Notes: generated by a model not told the origin, from the sequence alone. Shown: positions 16,832 through 26,776, numbered from the stretch's first letter. The stretch: DNA of 60,000 bases from Planctomycetales bacterium (GCA_026400835.1 JAPLOA010000064.1:1-60000), one strand, 5' to 3'. Numbers and translations: made by a program.

Positions 16832-18523
16832 ATGGATTGCCAAAAACCGAAGTCGTTTCTGTTTCGTGGCCTCGCTGCGGGATTCCTTCTACTGCTTTGC
16901 GGTCGTTCAGGGCCGCTACTGGGGCAGGAGTCCGACCTCTCCCTGGAAACCCTGCTGGAAAGAATCGAACGACTCGAAGCCGACAACAAACGTCTGCAGC
17001 AAAAAGTTGGCCCCATCGAATCAGAAGACGCTGAAACTGCCGATTCCGGCGATGCTGAGTCTGACGTGGAGCAAACATCGTTCTCGGGATCCTCAAGCAA
17101 ACACCCCAAAGGCTGGTTGTACGAATCAACCACGCCGGAAACTCTGTTTGCGGGTGGGACTTCAACCCCATTGCTGAATGAAACCTATGTCCGTCATATT
17201 GTGACGGAGGAAATCATTCAGCGCGATCAGCAGGTGATGACGTCTCATTCCGGTGAAGATCAAAGTGCAGACGCCCTGCAGGATCAGCGGATCGCCAGCC
17301 TCGATAATGCTTTCAAATCGTTTCAGGAGAAAGCCAACAAGAAGACCTATCCGTCGGTGAGTGTCAATGGTGTGTTTCAAAGCGACGCGGGATGGATTCA
17401 TCAGGACAGCAACAGCGAAACACAATACGGACAGATTCAGGATGGAGCCAATTTTCGACGAGCACGTCTGTCGGCCAAAGGCAGTGTGACCGAACTCACC
17501 AACTACTTCTTTCAAATGGACTTTGGGTTCTTCGGACGTCCAACATTCACAGACGTCTGGCTGGAACAAACTAAAGTGCCACTCTTTGGCAATGTTCGTA
17601 TCGGCCAATGGAAGCAACCGTTTGGACTCGAGACCGTCAGCAGTTTTCGCTACACAACCTTCATGGAACGATCTGTCCTGTTTCAGCCGTTCACTCCGTT
17701 TCGCCACATCGGCATCGGCTTTTATGATCACTCCGATGACCTGAGCAATACCTGGGCCGCGTCAGTGTTTCGATCGGGCCAGGATCAGTTTGGAGGAACT
17801 CTGTCCTCTGACGGCGGCTATGGCACGGCAGAACGACTGACATGGGTTCCTGTATGGGATCGTGATGGAAAGAACTATGTGCACCTTGGCGTCGGGCACT
17901 TCTTTAATGCTCCTCCCGAAGACACGATCAACTTCAGAACAATCCCTGAATTCTTCGTCGGAGCCAACGGACCTGGTGCTGTCGGGAGCAGCGGCCAGGC
18001 AGTCCCGGGCGGCTCGAATGGAACACCATTCTTCGTGGCGACCGGCCCTCTGGCTAACGTGCCCTACTACAACGTTCTGGGAAGTGAGCTGTTGTGGGTT
18101 GAGGGACCGTTCAGCCTCCAGTCCGAGGCCATGGTTAACCTCGTGAACCAGAATGGTGTCAATTCAGCCCTGCCTGGCGCGTATGCTCAGGCCGGATATT
18201 TTCTGACCGGCGAACATCGGCCGTACGATCGCAAGACCGGCACCATTGACCGAGTCATTCCAAAATCGAACCTGACGTTCGCAGGGACCAACTGCAACCC
18301 GGGTCTCGGTGCATGGGAAGTAGCCGGTCGCTGGTCATGGCTGGATCTCAACGACAACGCCATTCAGGGTGGTACGATCGTGGACTACACGGCTGGTGTG
18401 AACTGGTATTGGAATCCGTATACCAAAATGGTCTTCAACTACGTTCACTCGATTTCTGACAGCCCTGTCCTGCCCCAAAGCCAGACCGATATGTTTGGTG
18501 TCCGCGCACAACTGGATTTTTAA
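16832..18523 (+). CDS. OprO/OprP-type phosphate-selective porin
   Basis: The 563-residue protein starts with a signal sequence (FLFRGLAAGFLLLLCGRSG) and a short coiled coil (LETLLERIERLEADNKRLQQ), as in outer-membrane anchored porins. The body is beta-rich, with RRARLSAKGSVTELTNYFFQ, FGNVRIGQWKQPFGLET and WAASVFRSGQDQFGGTL. It ends in an aromatic C-terminus (FGVRAQLDF) typical of barrel proteins. It should form an anion (phosphate or polyphosphate)-selective channel. There is a 240-base gap before it with no gene, and a hairpin directly after the stop. Confidence 0.85.
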   Translation: MDCQKPKSFLFRGLAAGFLLLLCGRSGPLLGQESDLSLETLLERIERLEADNKRLQQKVGPIESEDAETADSGDAESDVEQTSFSGSSSKHPKGWLYESTTPETLFAGGTSTPLLNETYVRHIVTEEIIQRDQQVMTSHSGEDQSADALQDQRIASLDNAFKSFQEKANKKTYPSVSVNGVFQSDAGWIHQDSNSETQYGQIQDGANFRRARLSAKGSVTELTNYFFQMDFGFFGRPTFTDVWLEQTKVPLFGNVRIGQWKQPFGLETVSSFRYTTFMERSVLFQPFTPFRHIGIGFYDHSDDLSNTWAASVFRSGQDQFGGTLSSDGGYGTAERLTWVPVWDRDGKNYVHLGVGHFFNAPPEDTINFRTIPEFFVGANGPGAVGSSGQAVPGGSNGTPFFVATGPLANVPYYNVLGSELLWVEGPFSLQSEAMVNLVNQNGVNSALPGAYAQAGYFLTGEHRPYDRKTGTIDRVIPKSNLTFAGTNCNPGLGAWEVAGRWSWLDLNDNAIQGGTIVDYTAGVNWYWNPYTKMVFNYVHSISDSPVLPQSQTDMFGVRAQLDF

Positions 18524-18545
18524 ACGCTGATCTTGAGAAGCGTTT
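18522..18545 (+). terminator. possible bidirectional terminator
   Basis: AAACGCT (18522-18528) pairs exactly with AGCGTTT (18539-18545), with T-rich sequence on both sides (GATTTTT before, GATGG...GTGTTTTTT after). It lies between convergent genes. Confidence 0.4.
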
Positions 18546-18574
18546 TGATGGACATTGTGTTTTTTAAACTGGAA

Positions 18575-19633
18575 TCATCTGTCGGCTTCACCCGTCGGTT
18601 GGTATTCGCGACGCAGCTTGTCTGCTTCAGATTGTCTGCCGGACAACTCTAACGCCGTGATGGCTTCCTGCAGACTGGCATTGGTCGTCGGTGGATCAAG
18701 AGGCTCCAGTAAAGGCATCCACAGCAGACTGGTGGCTGCATTGTCATAGTCATGAGTCGCCAGCAATGCCCGGCCGATAACGAACTCCGGGCCTGATCGA
18801 GTCCGACGGTCGAGTTCCTGCACATGTTGGCTCCAGCTTTCCACTTCCGCCTCCCGCAGCTGCTCAGGATGCAGCAAACGCAGACGCCAAAGCTGAGCCC
18901 TCACAAGCTCCAGAAAAACACCTGTCGCGGACTTCTCCAGATCTTTGAGGACCGAGATCGCAGCCGCTTCCTGACTCGATTCATGCAACAACGCGGAAGC
19001 AGCCGTAAGCTGCCGAACCTCTGAAGGAGATTTCAGATCGGCCGCAGCCAATTGGATTCGATTCTCGGCCGGCAATCGCTCATCCCAGACAAGTGGCAAC
19101 TCGACAACATGTCGCGTATCAGGATCATCCTGAACAATTTTCTCGACAGTCGCCAGACATCTTTCGAACTCTCCCAGCGCGCGATAGGCCTGAGCCAGGT
19201 GTGCATTGATTTCCCGACGAGCCCAGTTTCGGTTCTCTGTCGTTACCGCAGATTGCAGCGATGTCAGTGCAGTCTTCCAATCACGCTCTTGAAGCTTCTT
19301 CAGGCCTTCGTTGAACTCTTCCGACTTTCGAAACTGAACCGAAACAACGTCCTGCAAACGAATCACATTCACGGTGCTGCCGGAACGACGAACAACGATT
19401 TTCTGCCCGGCGATGTCTTCAATGACACAAGAGATTGTCTTTGGGCGATAGCCTCCCGCCGAGCGGACAACGACGCGATCATCGGTTACCAGGGGCAGCT
19501 GAGACTCCTCATCCGCGCAGAGAGAGTTATCACGGGACATCACGAGGAGAGCGCAAATCGACAGATGATGCAACCAACGATAGACACGGGTCGCTGGAGA
19601 TCCGGCTCTCCCCATGGCTTGATCTGCAGACAT
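18575..19633 (-). CDS. exported TPR-containing protein, planctomycete-specific
   Basis: The N-terminus carries a signal/anchor segment (VYRWLHHLSICALLVMS). A small beta domain follows (VTDDRVVVRSAGG...IVVRRSGSTVNVIRLQDVVSV), reminiscent of domains that bind or sense sequence repeats. The rest, about residues 95-330, is helical with TPR-like repeats (GLKKLQERDWKTALTSLQSA, AHLAQAYRALGEFERCLATV). It is the last gene of a minus-strand group: 158 bases separate it from the FG-GAP/ASPIC gene. Function unknown; a scaffolding role is inferred from the TPRs. Confidence 0.6.
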   Translation of the reverse strand: MSADQAMGRAGSPATRVYRWLHHLSICALLVMSRDNSLCADEESQLPLVTDDRVVVRSAGGYRPKTISCVIEDIAGQKIVVRRSGSTVNVIRLQDVVSVQFRKSEEFNEGLKKLQERDWKTALTSLQSAVTTENRNWARREINAHLAQAYRALGEFERCLATVEKIVQDDPDTRHVVELPLVWDERLPAENRIQLAAADLKSPSEVRQLTAASALLHESSQEAAAISVLKDLEKSATGVFLELVRAQLWRLRLLHPEQLREAEVESWSQHVQELDRRTRSGPEFVIGRALLATHDYDNAATSLLWMPLLEPLDPPTTNASLQEAITALELSGRQSEADKLRREYQPTGEADR

Positions 19634-19790
19634 ATCCAGTCGCCCCGTTTGACAAGCGGCCTATAAACTAAATCCCCGACGGCACACAGTAGCCACTATT
19701 GCCCGATTTCTCATACGCCTGCGGCTTGCCGTTAAACAAGACGCTGAATCCATAACGACATCAACGGCCAACGAGGATCGTTCGCCGAGC

Positions 19791-22700
19791 TTACAGTCCA
19801 TCACGAATCAGATTGTGAAACTCGAAACGCTGATACTCGCGAGTCTGATACTCTTCCAGATACCTGAGATACTCGGGCGACGACGGCTGGCTTTCATCTG
19901 GTGCCAATGGATAACGAGTCATCGCTTTGAATGGATAGGGCTCCGAGGATTGGCCATAAACCGTACTCAGGTCAGCATCCTTATCCCAGCCGACGTTGTA
20001 GAGCACAAAATCTCTCTTCCATCCGGCTGGTATCTCTTTCTCGGGGACAACAAATTCGACGGTTAACTCATCACCGGGCCCCATGACAACCATTTGATCG
20101 TCCTGATGACCCAGCAACGGCAACACTTCACCATACCTTGTGAATCGGCCCAGCATCTCATTCCATCTTGGCACCGTTGTGATGGAATCATAATCGTATC
20201 CCTCCGGCGCATGCCCTTCCCGGAAGAGCGCGTTGCCAGCGTAGGTGCGGCGAGAAAAACCTCGATAGTGCAGATCCGCCGCTGCCAGGGAACAGTCCTG
20301 CGGCTGCGTTTCGGCATCCTCTTCATCCACGGTAAAGAAGACCTGATCCCAATAAAGTTCCATGCTCGACCGAATACGCAATCGATAATCGGTCGTCAGA
20401 AAAGCGTCCGTCAGATCAACAACCATGGCTTTCGTCTTACCGCTCGGGAAGCCGATAAAAGGCCGAACAGTTTTCCATTCACCATTTGAATCAATAACTT
20501 CCAGTGATGGCGGTGCCGGTGGATCCAGCTCCGGGTTTTGAACGATGGCCTGGTTGATCGATGTGTTCGTTGGAAACACCCAGCCAATCATGACCAGTCG
20601 AATATTCTTCGGACGACTTCCGTCTGACGCAGCCAGCGGCCCCGGATCAAACTCCATCGTCCATTCATCAGTCAATCCCTGCAGAATTCGACCTTTGAAC
20701 GGCTGGACATAATCCTGATCAAGAGACTTCAAACCGGGCAGAAGATCTCGCCCCGTCCCATCAATAGCCGACACAGGCAGGCGTGCATTCTGCACAGTAT
20801 GAATTCGGTGAGCCGCCATCTCCGGAGAGCCAACCTTTTCATTAGTGAAGATTGAAACATCCGCAGGATGATCGACGGCCATCAACTTCACTTCATCGAA
20901 GTAAGCGGCTTCCCAAAGTTCTTCCGTTAACTGCAACACATAACGACCATCTCGTGGCTTCAGTTGTTCTCCGGGAATCATCAGGTATTCCCACTCGCGA
21001 GTCGGTGCCATGTCGCCAGTCGCCTGCACAAGTCCGATCGGAGCAGCCCACAAACAATCACTGAAGAACTCAAACCGTTCGCCATTCCATGTGTAAATGT
21101 ACGGGCAGGACCCGTTCAGGATCTGCGGCGACAGAATCCCCAGACGAGCACGCAACAGCGACGTATTCGTAATGTTCTGGGGAACACCGTCCGTCAGAAT
21201 GACGCGAATCGTATCGATCTCCTTAGCCTTTCCTAAACCGAGATGCAGCTTTGGAGCCGTGATCACGTGAGCCTGATACGCGGTCCCCGCTCGCAGCTCA
21301 ATCACAGAGCCACGTGCATGCATATTGACTCGATTTGAAGGAAATTGCGGATCGTCGCCAACAGCCCGAACAACGATTTCGGCCCATTCATTTTCATTGC
21401 CGCCTTTGTTAGTCAGCTGGTGCAGTTTTCCGTCATCGGAAACGAGGATCAGATCCAGATCTCCATCATCGTCCATGTCAGACGACGCCACACGGATGGC
21501 TTTTGTACCGGTCGGCAATAACTTCGTCAGATCTTCCGCCTTACCATCATTTGTACCGCGCAGCAGGGTCAATCCGGCAGAACCAGCCGACACGAGATCA
21601 GACCGACCATCATTATCGAAATCCGCGCGATGCAGAGAGACGCCGGAAACAGTTGCCAGTGACTCGGCCTTCGAATCTGCCAGCAATTCATTGTTCTTCG
21701 GGGCGATTAGGCTCGTGCCGGAAGAACCAGCGATCAACAGATCCCAACGGCTGTCGCCATTGAAGTCATCAATAAGAACGTCTGCAGCGCCTGCGGGACA
21801 CGGAAGACCATCGAGCCATCGGAAACGCGAATGCAGCAGGTTCTGAAGCCATCCCGCCTTACCATCAGCACTCACACCGATGACATCCATGGCCATATCG
21901 CGGTTCCAGTCGCCGATTGAAACAGCCGCAATCGGATAGCTTGGCAGAGTGACCCCATCAGTGATCGGTTCAAACGTCTTGCCGTCGATATTCTTCCAGA
22001 GTGTCATTCCGACTGATGTCGCGAAGATCAAATCAAGATCTCCGTCGGATTCCAGATCCGCTGCATCAGCATCATTAACGCCCGCAACCGTTGCTGTCTG
22101 CGGAAGTACGGTCAGACTGCGATCCCCCGCTTCTGAAGACTCGTTCTTCAGGATTACCACGCCTGCTTCGCCCGAGGCCACAACATCCAGATCGGTATCG
22201 AACCAGCGAGTCTTTCCGCTGCCATCTTTGACGATTTTCTGATCTCCATCCCGGTCACGCAGCTTCATGGGATTTTTGATGTCCGACAGAGCGCGATCAA
22301 AATCGCGGTCGATGTCGGCAAGGAGAAAACTGCTGAAGGTCCCTGCCTCCTGTGGTGATTCCATCAGCAATGTCCACGGCGCGGAGATATCAAGACCGCG
22401 CGAATAGATTCGAATTCGGCCGTCCTGCACAAGAATCAGGTCGTCGGCTCCATCCAGATTCATGTCCTGCAACTGAACCTGCGTGACTCCGGTGATCTCC
22501 GGAAGCCCGCTTCCGGGCGTGAATTCTTTCAATACCGTTGGCTCAGCCGGAGGGAAAACTGTCGCGCGAACATCGTCTTTCAACGGCAACCGACCCGGCA
22601 GATCGACAATCAGGTACTCCAGCAGATTCAGATCGATACGCCGCTGGTCGATCTGAGTCGCCAGTTCCGGCAACATCAGGTTCTTGGTCATCATGGCCGG

Positions 22701-23600
22701 CCCCAGCAGCAAGGCCGGGTTATCTTTGCCCGGGCCTCCCAGTGCTTTTCGAATTGTGTCAACCAGGTCGACTCGTCGCTGTTGCTTGATGGCGGAGTTC
22801 AGAGGCTGCAATAACGTGGCAACCTTATCAAGAGTGTTTGAAATCGTGCCAGCTAACTGCTTTGTTTCCGCGTTCTTTGAGTTAAGCCCGAGCGCCTGTT
22901 TCTCCATCAGCTTCCCGATGACAGCCAGGTTCTCCGGAGCCAGCTCACTGGTCTTCTGCAAGGCCTTGATCAGTTCCGGCGAGTCCGAATAGTCGCGGTG
23001 ACCCTCCATCGCCAGCGCGAGGGCATACCACATTTGCGGACGGTCCGCGGAAAGAGTAATCGCGCGACGCAAATGTTCGAGAGCCACAGTGATTCGAGGA
23101 TTCGTTGAACTGTCTTCATAGGCGGCCTGCTTGCCAGCAATCAATGCCGCAACGGCTTTCTGCTCATCGGTCTTCGCCAGAGCATCCAGCATCGTAATGG
23201 CATCATTTGCTTTCTGGACTGCCGTGGCATAGGCCTTCGGGTCTTTTGATTGTGAATACGGAGAGCTGCGATCGATTAACGATAGAGTTCGGGAAATCGC
23301 CAGGTTATTGGCCGCATCAACATTTTCAGGCAACAGCATTTGAAGCTCACTAAGTGCTTCTTCGGCATCCGCCCACTCATGATTTTCAAGGTGCCCCACG
23401 CCACGGTTATGCAACTGCACGATTTTCTGAACCTGCTCAATCGTCATCTCGCCAGCAGAGGAACTCTCAGTAACTCCTCTGCCATCGGGATTGGTCTCCG
23501 TCGGCTTTCCTTCACGTTCTGGTTCCGTTGAGCAACCCCACAGAATGAACATAAGTGCGAACAGCACAGAACTCTTCAGAGGGATTCGATGAATTGACAT
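19791..23600 (-). CDS. exported TPR + FG-GAP/VCBS + ASPIC/UnbV (CRTAC1-like) lipoprotein
   Basis: The 1269-residue protein has a lipoprotein signal (LFALMFILWGCS) and a TPR region at about 60-220. A beta-propeller follows with calcium-type loops of the pattern D-x-D/N-x-D-G (DMNLDGADD, DLESDGDLD, DFNGDSRWD, DFDNDGRSD, DMDDDGDLD), giving roughly seven FG-GAP/VCBS blades. An ASPIC/UnbV segment comes next (ELRAGTAYQAHVITAPKLHLGLG). The last ~430 residues are a large unclassified region with W, Y and acidic patches. CRTAC1-like proteins bind calcium and partners at surfaces. The gene is followed by the TPR gene, and the EF-hand gene precedes it by 82 bases. Confidence 0.8.
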   Translation of the reverse strand: MSIHRIPLKSSVLFALMFILWGCSTEPEREGKPTETNPDGRGVTESSSAGEMTIEQVQKIVQLHNRGVGHLENHEWADAEEALSELQMLLPENVDAANNLAISRTLSLIDRSSPYSQSKDPKAYATAVQKANDAITMLDALAKTDEQKAVAALIAGKQAAYEDSSTNPRITVALEHLRRAITLSADRPQMWYALALAMEGHRDYSDSPELIKALQKTSELAPENLAVIGKLMEKQALGLNSKNAETKQLAGTISNTLDKVATLLQPLNSAIKQQRRVDLVDTIRKALGGPGKDNPALLLGPAMMTKNLMLPELATQIDQRRIDLNLLEYLIVDLPGRLPLKDDVRATVFPPAEPTVLKEFTPGSGLPEITGVTQVQLQDMNLDGADDLILVQDGRIRIYSRGLDISAPWTLLMESPQEAGTFSSFLLADIDRDFDRALSDIKNPMKLRDRDGDQKIVKDGSGKTRWFDTDLDVVASGEAGVVILKNESSEAGDRSLTVLPQTATVAGVNDADAADLESDGDLDLIFATSVGMTLWKNIDGKTFEPITDGVTLPSYPIAAVSIGDWNRDMAMDVIGVSADGKAGWLQNLLHSRFRWLDGLPCPAGAADVLIDDFNGDSRWDLLIAGSSGTSLIAPKNNELLADSKAESLATVSGVSLHRADFDNDGRSDLVSAGSAGLTLLRGTNDGKAEDLTKLLPTGTKAIRVASSDMDDDGDLDLILVSDDGKLHQLTNKGGNENEWAEIVVRAVGDDPQFPSNRVNMHARGSVIELRAGTAYQAHVITAPKLHLGLGKAKEIDTIRVILTDGVPQNITNTSLLRARLGILSPQILNGSCPYIYTWNGERFEFFSDCLWAAPIGLVQATGDMAPTREWEYLMIPGEQLKPRDGRYVLQLTEELWEAAYFDEVKLMAVDHPADVSIFTNEKVGSPEMAAHRIHTVQNARLPVSAIDGTGRDLLPGLKSLDQDYVQPFKGRILQGLTDEWTMEFDPGPLAASDGSRPKNIRLVMIGWVFPTNTSINQAIVQNPELDPPAPPSLEVIDSNGEWKTVRPFIGFPSGKTKAMVVDLTDAFLTTDYRLRIRSSMELYWDQVFFTVDEEDAETQPQDCSLAAADLHYRGFSRRTYAGNALFREGHAPEGYDYDSITTVPRWNEMLGRFTRYGEVLPLLGHQDDQMVVMGPGDELTVEFVVPEKEIPAGWKRDFVLYNVGWDKDADLSTVYGQSSEPYPFKAMTRYPLAPDESQPSSPEYLRYLEEYQTREYQRFEFHNLIRDGL

Positions 23601-23681
23601 ACGGGAAACTCAAACGGGGTTGGGAACGGGCGTTATCAGGCGAATGCGCGATATCGTGCATCCGGGATGCGATTCAATGAT

Positions 23682-25640
23682 CTACTTGTCGCTCATGAAT
23701 GAAAATACTTTACCATCGCGAGACCAGTCGAGCCCACTGTTACTGCGATCTTCAGGCTGGAACGCATAGCGAATCGACTGCTGGTTTTTTTCCGCAGTCA
23801 CCTCATAGATTTGGCTTAATTGTCCCGCAATCTGTCGTGGAAACAGGAATTTTTGACCATCCGGCTGCCAGGCGAAGTCCGGTGCGACATCGGCACCATT
23901 GCAGCAAACTGTTAGATCGGGTCCGTTCGCCGCAGTTGAAATCGTGGCGATATCAATGTCCCCATTTGTGCGATGTCCGCGAAAGACGATCTTCGAAGAG
24001 TCCGGAGACCATTCGATGTTGTGTTCGATATACCGATAAGGATTGTCGCCAGCAGCAAAGACCGCACGCTGTTCGCCCGTCGCGACATTACGAATGATAA
24101 GGTCGTTCCGCTTGACGTAGGCCACGTGCAACCCATCGGCTGAAAACTGGATGGCCCAGCCTGCAGGATCAATCAGTTCTTCCTCATCCGAGCCTTCCTC
24201 GAAACTGCGAATGAAGACTCCTTCGCCATATCGGCAATACGCGATCTGCTTTCCATCCGCCGACCAGTTGGGCATACAGCCGATCCCAAGATCTCGGATC
24301 TCATCTGTTTCAAGACTGGCCACCAGCACATGCGCGTCGGTATTGGATTGATTTCGCTCCCAGCCATCGGCGGCCACCCATTTGCTATCGGGCGAAATCT
24401 CCGGAGAACAGACAAATCCGAAGCCCGGGAAAGTGATGGCCTTCCGGCGGCCGTCCTCATACTGAACTCGAACCTCAGCCGGCGGGCGATAATTCGTCAC
24501 AAAGGAAAACTCATTGAGCGACAACGCTTTATCATGATCAAGGTCCAGGCGCTGGAAATACTCTGCAGAAAGAGCTGCCAGCGGAATTCCCGGCAGCAAC
24601 CGAAACTGAAGCAACAGGCCATCATCATTGGTGTCCACTGCGCTCATCCATGATGCCAGTAGATTGCAATGAGGCATCAGCTGGTACTCAGAAAGCGAAA
24701 TCGCGCCATTGTGATTGTCATCGAATGCGGTGAACGCAAACGAGGCCATCGTCTTCCAGTCGGAAGGCAGCGCATCAATCTCCGCGCGGGACAATACACC
24801 ATTCAGATCTGTATCAAGGTTCAGAAACGTCTGAACGGGATCCGTACGATGGTCTCCCTGAGCGAACTCCGCAAAATCGAATTGGCCATCGAGGTTCTTA
24901 TCGATTGAACCGAACCAGCCTTCTTTATTCTCCGCACCGCCGAGCGCTTCAAAATAATCAGCCTTGCTGACCATTCCATTTCCGTCGACTTTGAGACCAC
25001 GAAATGTGACCCAGTCAACAACTCGCCCGGCGTTGTTTCGAAGCAAATCACCGGCAGGAGTGCGAATGCCGTAGGCGATCTCAAGTGTTCGAGCGACATC
25101 GTCTGCAGAGATCTTTGCGTCTTGATCCTGATCCCACTTACTGAAGTCAGCATTCTGAAGCCCCGGGATCTCTGCCGCAATTCGACCTGCAGAAAACTCT
25201 TCTCGATCCAAAGCAGTATCGGAGTTTTTGTCCCACTGGCCCCATCGCTCAAGCATCACGGTCAGTCTCGACTCGGCAATTCGAATGACAGGATCGTTGA
25301 TGACACCTCGATGGCTTTCGCTTTGGCCCATCGGAATTGTCAGAAACTCATCCAGAGACAACTGCTGGTCTGCGTCGAAATCAAACACCGCGAAATCTCG
25401 CTTCCGCCTGACAAGGTCGAGCTGTGAATCGGCTAAGTATTCGCCTTCACTGAGCCCTCCGCTGGCGTCAATGTCACGATCAACAAAAGCCGCCTTGAGT
25501 GGATTGTCATCATTTGCGACGGGTAGTCTCAATCGGATACCGGGAGGCTGAGCATAGCCCTGCTGAGCATCAACATCAAGGATTGCCACAGCAATCAGCA
25601 GACGACAGACGTGACTGAAGCCCGCTTGAAGCAATCCCAT
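23682..25640 (-). CDS. exported EF-hand array fused to a TolB-like beta-propeller
   Basis: The 652-residue protein has a signal peptide (LLIAVAILDVDAQQGYAQ) and then about ten EF-hand-like loops between residues ~55 and ~370 (DFDADQQLSLDEF, DKNSDTALDREEF, DQDQDAKISADDV, DKNLDGQFDFAEF, DTDLNGVLSRAEI, DDNHNGAISLSEY, DLDHDKALSLNEF among them). The C-terminal ~270 residues hold PD40/WD40-like TolB propeller repeats (EISPDSKWVAADG, GCMPNWSADGKQIAY, IEWSPDSSKIVFRG). It should bind many calcium ions outside the cytoplasm. It heads the minus-strand group of three exported proteins. Confidence 0.85.
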   Translation of the reverse strand: MGLLQAGFSHVCRLLIAVAILDVDAQQGYAQPPGIRLRLPVANDDNPLKAAFVDRDIDASGGLSEGEYLADSQLDLVRRKRDFAVFDFDADQQLSLDEFLTIPMGQSESHRGVINDPVIRIAESRLTVMLERWGQWDKNSDTALDREEFSAGRIAAEIPGLQNADFSKWDQDQDAKISADDVARTLEIAYGIRTPAGDLLRNNAGRVVDWVTFRGLKVDGNGMVSKADYFEALGGAENKEGWFGSIDKNLDGQFDFAEFAQGDHRTDPVQTFLNLDTDLNGVLSRAEIDALPSDWKTMASFAFTAFDDNHNGAISLSEYQLMPHCNLLASWMSAVDTNDDGLLLQFRLLPGIPLAALSAEYFQRLDLDHDKALSLNEFSFVTNYRPPAEVRVQYEDGRRKAITFPGFGFVCSPEISPDSKWVAADGWERNQSNTDAHVLVASLETDEIRDLGIGCMPNWSADGKQIAYCRYGEGVFIRSFEEGSDEEELIDPAGWAIQFSADGLHVAYVKRNDLIIRNVATGEQRAVFAAGDNPYRYIEHNIEWSPDSSKIVFRGHRTNGDIDIATISTAANGPDLTVCCNGADVAPDFAWQPDGQKFLFPRQIAGQLSQIYEVTAEKNQQSIRYAFQPEDRSNSGLDWSRDGKVFSFMSDK

Positions 25641-25905
25641 ATCATCCTCTCCTTGAATTCAGGTTGTTGAGCTTTACACGATTCAGGCTATCAAAGACGC
25701 GGCGTTGAATCCAGGTGATCGTTGGCAATGACCGGGATCTCCACTTTGATCAGACTGCTGGCCAGAACGCCGCCTTTGCACAGCAATAAATGCGGCAATT
25801 CCGTGATCGCTATTCGCCATGTACGGGTGACAACCGTCCAGACGATGAGTATCGTGGGGAAATGTCTGTCTTTCTTGTTCAATTCGTCCATTTCGGGAGA
25901 TTTTC

Positions 25906-26607
25906 ATGGCTGACGTAAAACCAAAGTCGGCGACGAGCCCCAAAGTTTCGCCCGTTCGCACCATTGCTTCGCTGATTCTCTTGCTGGTTGTGGGCGTCGT
26001 GTGTGCCATTGAACTCCGCGCGGGATTTGGGCAGATGATGTCCGGAAAATCACTGGCCGCGAAATCAAACGACGGTGAGTTCACCGATCTTTCGCTTGAA
26101 GAAGCTCGCGGAATGATGTCACTGGCTCCTGAAGAAACCATTGAGAATCGTGGTCCTGATACTTACTACCATTATGAATGGTACAGCTTTCTCAGGCCTC
26201 TGATGGGACAGACCAGTCCGAAGCTCACCATTGTCGCCACCAACGAAGAAAAGCCCATGGCCATGGCGTTCTTTGCTTCCGATGAAATAGACAGCATAGA
26301 CAAACCTGCTCCATCGATTGACGGGACTGCCGACTCAGGAGTTGAAGCGTCTGGCATGATGGGCGGTGGGATGGGAGGTCCAGGGATGGGAATGGGAATG
26401 GGCGGCGGACCAGATACCGGAGGTGGAAAGAGTGAAAGACCTCCGATGGAAGACGAGCCCGTGTCGTTCGATTCCCCTTCGCCCGCTGAAACCCCTGCCC
26501 CTGCTGAAAACAGTGTACCGGCAGAAGCCCCTGCGAGTGAAACTCCGGCAAGCGACGCGCCAGCACCTTCCAGCGCTGCGGCTGCGGAGCCAGCTCCAGC
26601 AAAGTAA
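25906..26607 (+). CDS. membrane protein with Met/Gly-rich and Pro/Ala-rich tail, unknown
   Basis: The 233-residue protein has one membrane helix (TIASLILLLVVGVVCAIEL, residues ~24-42) and a mixed domain (FTDLSLEEARGMMSLAP, TYYHYEWYSFLRPLMG). A low-complexity Met/Gly tract (GMMGGGMGGPGMGMGMGGG) and a Pro/Ala/Glu-rich tail follow. This layout is seen in planctomycete anchored proteins whose tails may cross the cell wall or bind metal; no function is assigned. It is divergent from the EF-hand gene and is followed by a perfect 13-bp hairpin. Confidence 0.55.
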   Translation: MADVKPKSATSPKVSPVRTIASLILLLVVGVVCAIELRAGFGQMMSGKSLAAKSNDGEFTDLSLEEARGMMSLAPEETIENRGPDTYYHYEWYSFLRPLMGQTSPKLTIVATNEEKPMAMAFFASDEIDSIDKPAPSIDGTADSGVEASGMMGGGMGGPGMGMGMGGGPDTGGGKSERPPMEDEPVSFDSPSPAETPAPAENSVPAEAPASETPASDAPAPSSAAAAEPAPAK

Positions 26608-26626
26608 TGGCATTCTGAATTTTGCA

Positions 26627-26657
26627 CGGTGTTCACAGGTCCGTCCTGTGAACACCG
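26627..26657. terminator. perfect 13-bp inverted repeat, possible terminator or regulator site
   Basis: CGGTGTTCACAGG (26627-26639), a five-base loop TCCGT, then CCTGTGAACACCG (26645-26657). No T-run follows on the plus strand, so simple rho-independent termination is uncertain. It lies between the Met/Gly-rich gene and the ABC binding protein. Confidence 0.55.
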
Positions 26658-26776
26658 ATTCCCAACTCAGCGACGGGCCGCGCGGCCGCAAGACTCCCGG
26701 GACGCCTCGATCGGAAATAGATCGTGTGCGACGCACTCGCCAGGGAACAGACTGTCTTCCGAGGCCAGCAATCTTC

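Noticed and set aside
25691-25891. A 66-residue minus-strand frame just upstream of the 25906 gene
   Set aside because: No recognisable domain and no ribosome site; it is divergent from the real gene and reads like promoter-region sequence.
26607-26650. Possible sigma-54 promoter (TGGCATTCTGAATTTTGCA)
   Set aside because: The GG-to-GC spacing is 13 bases instead of 10, and it sits within the terminator region.
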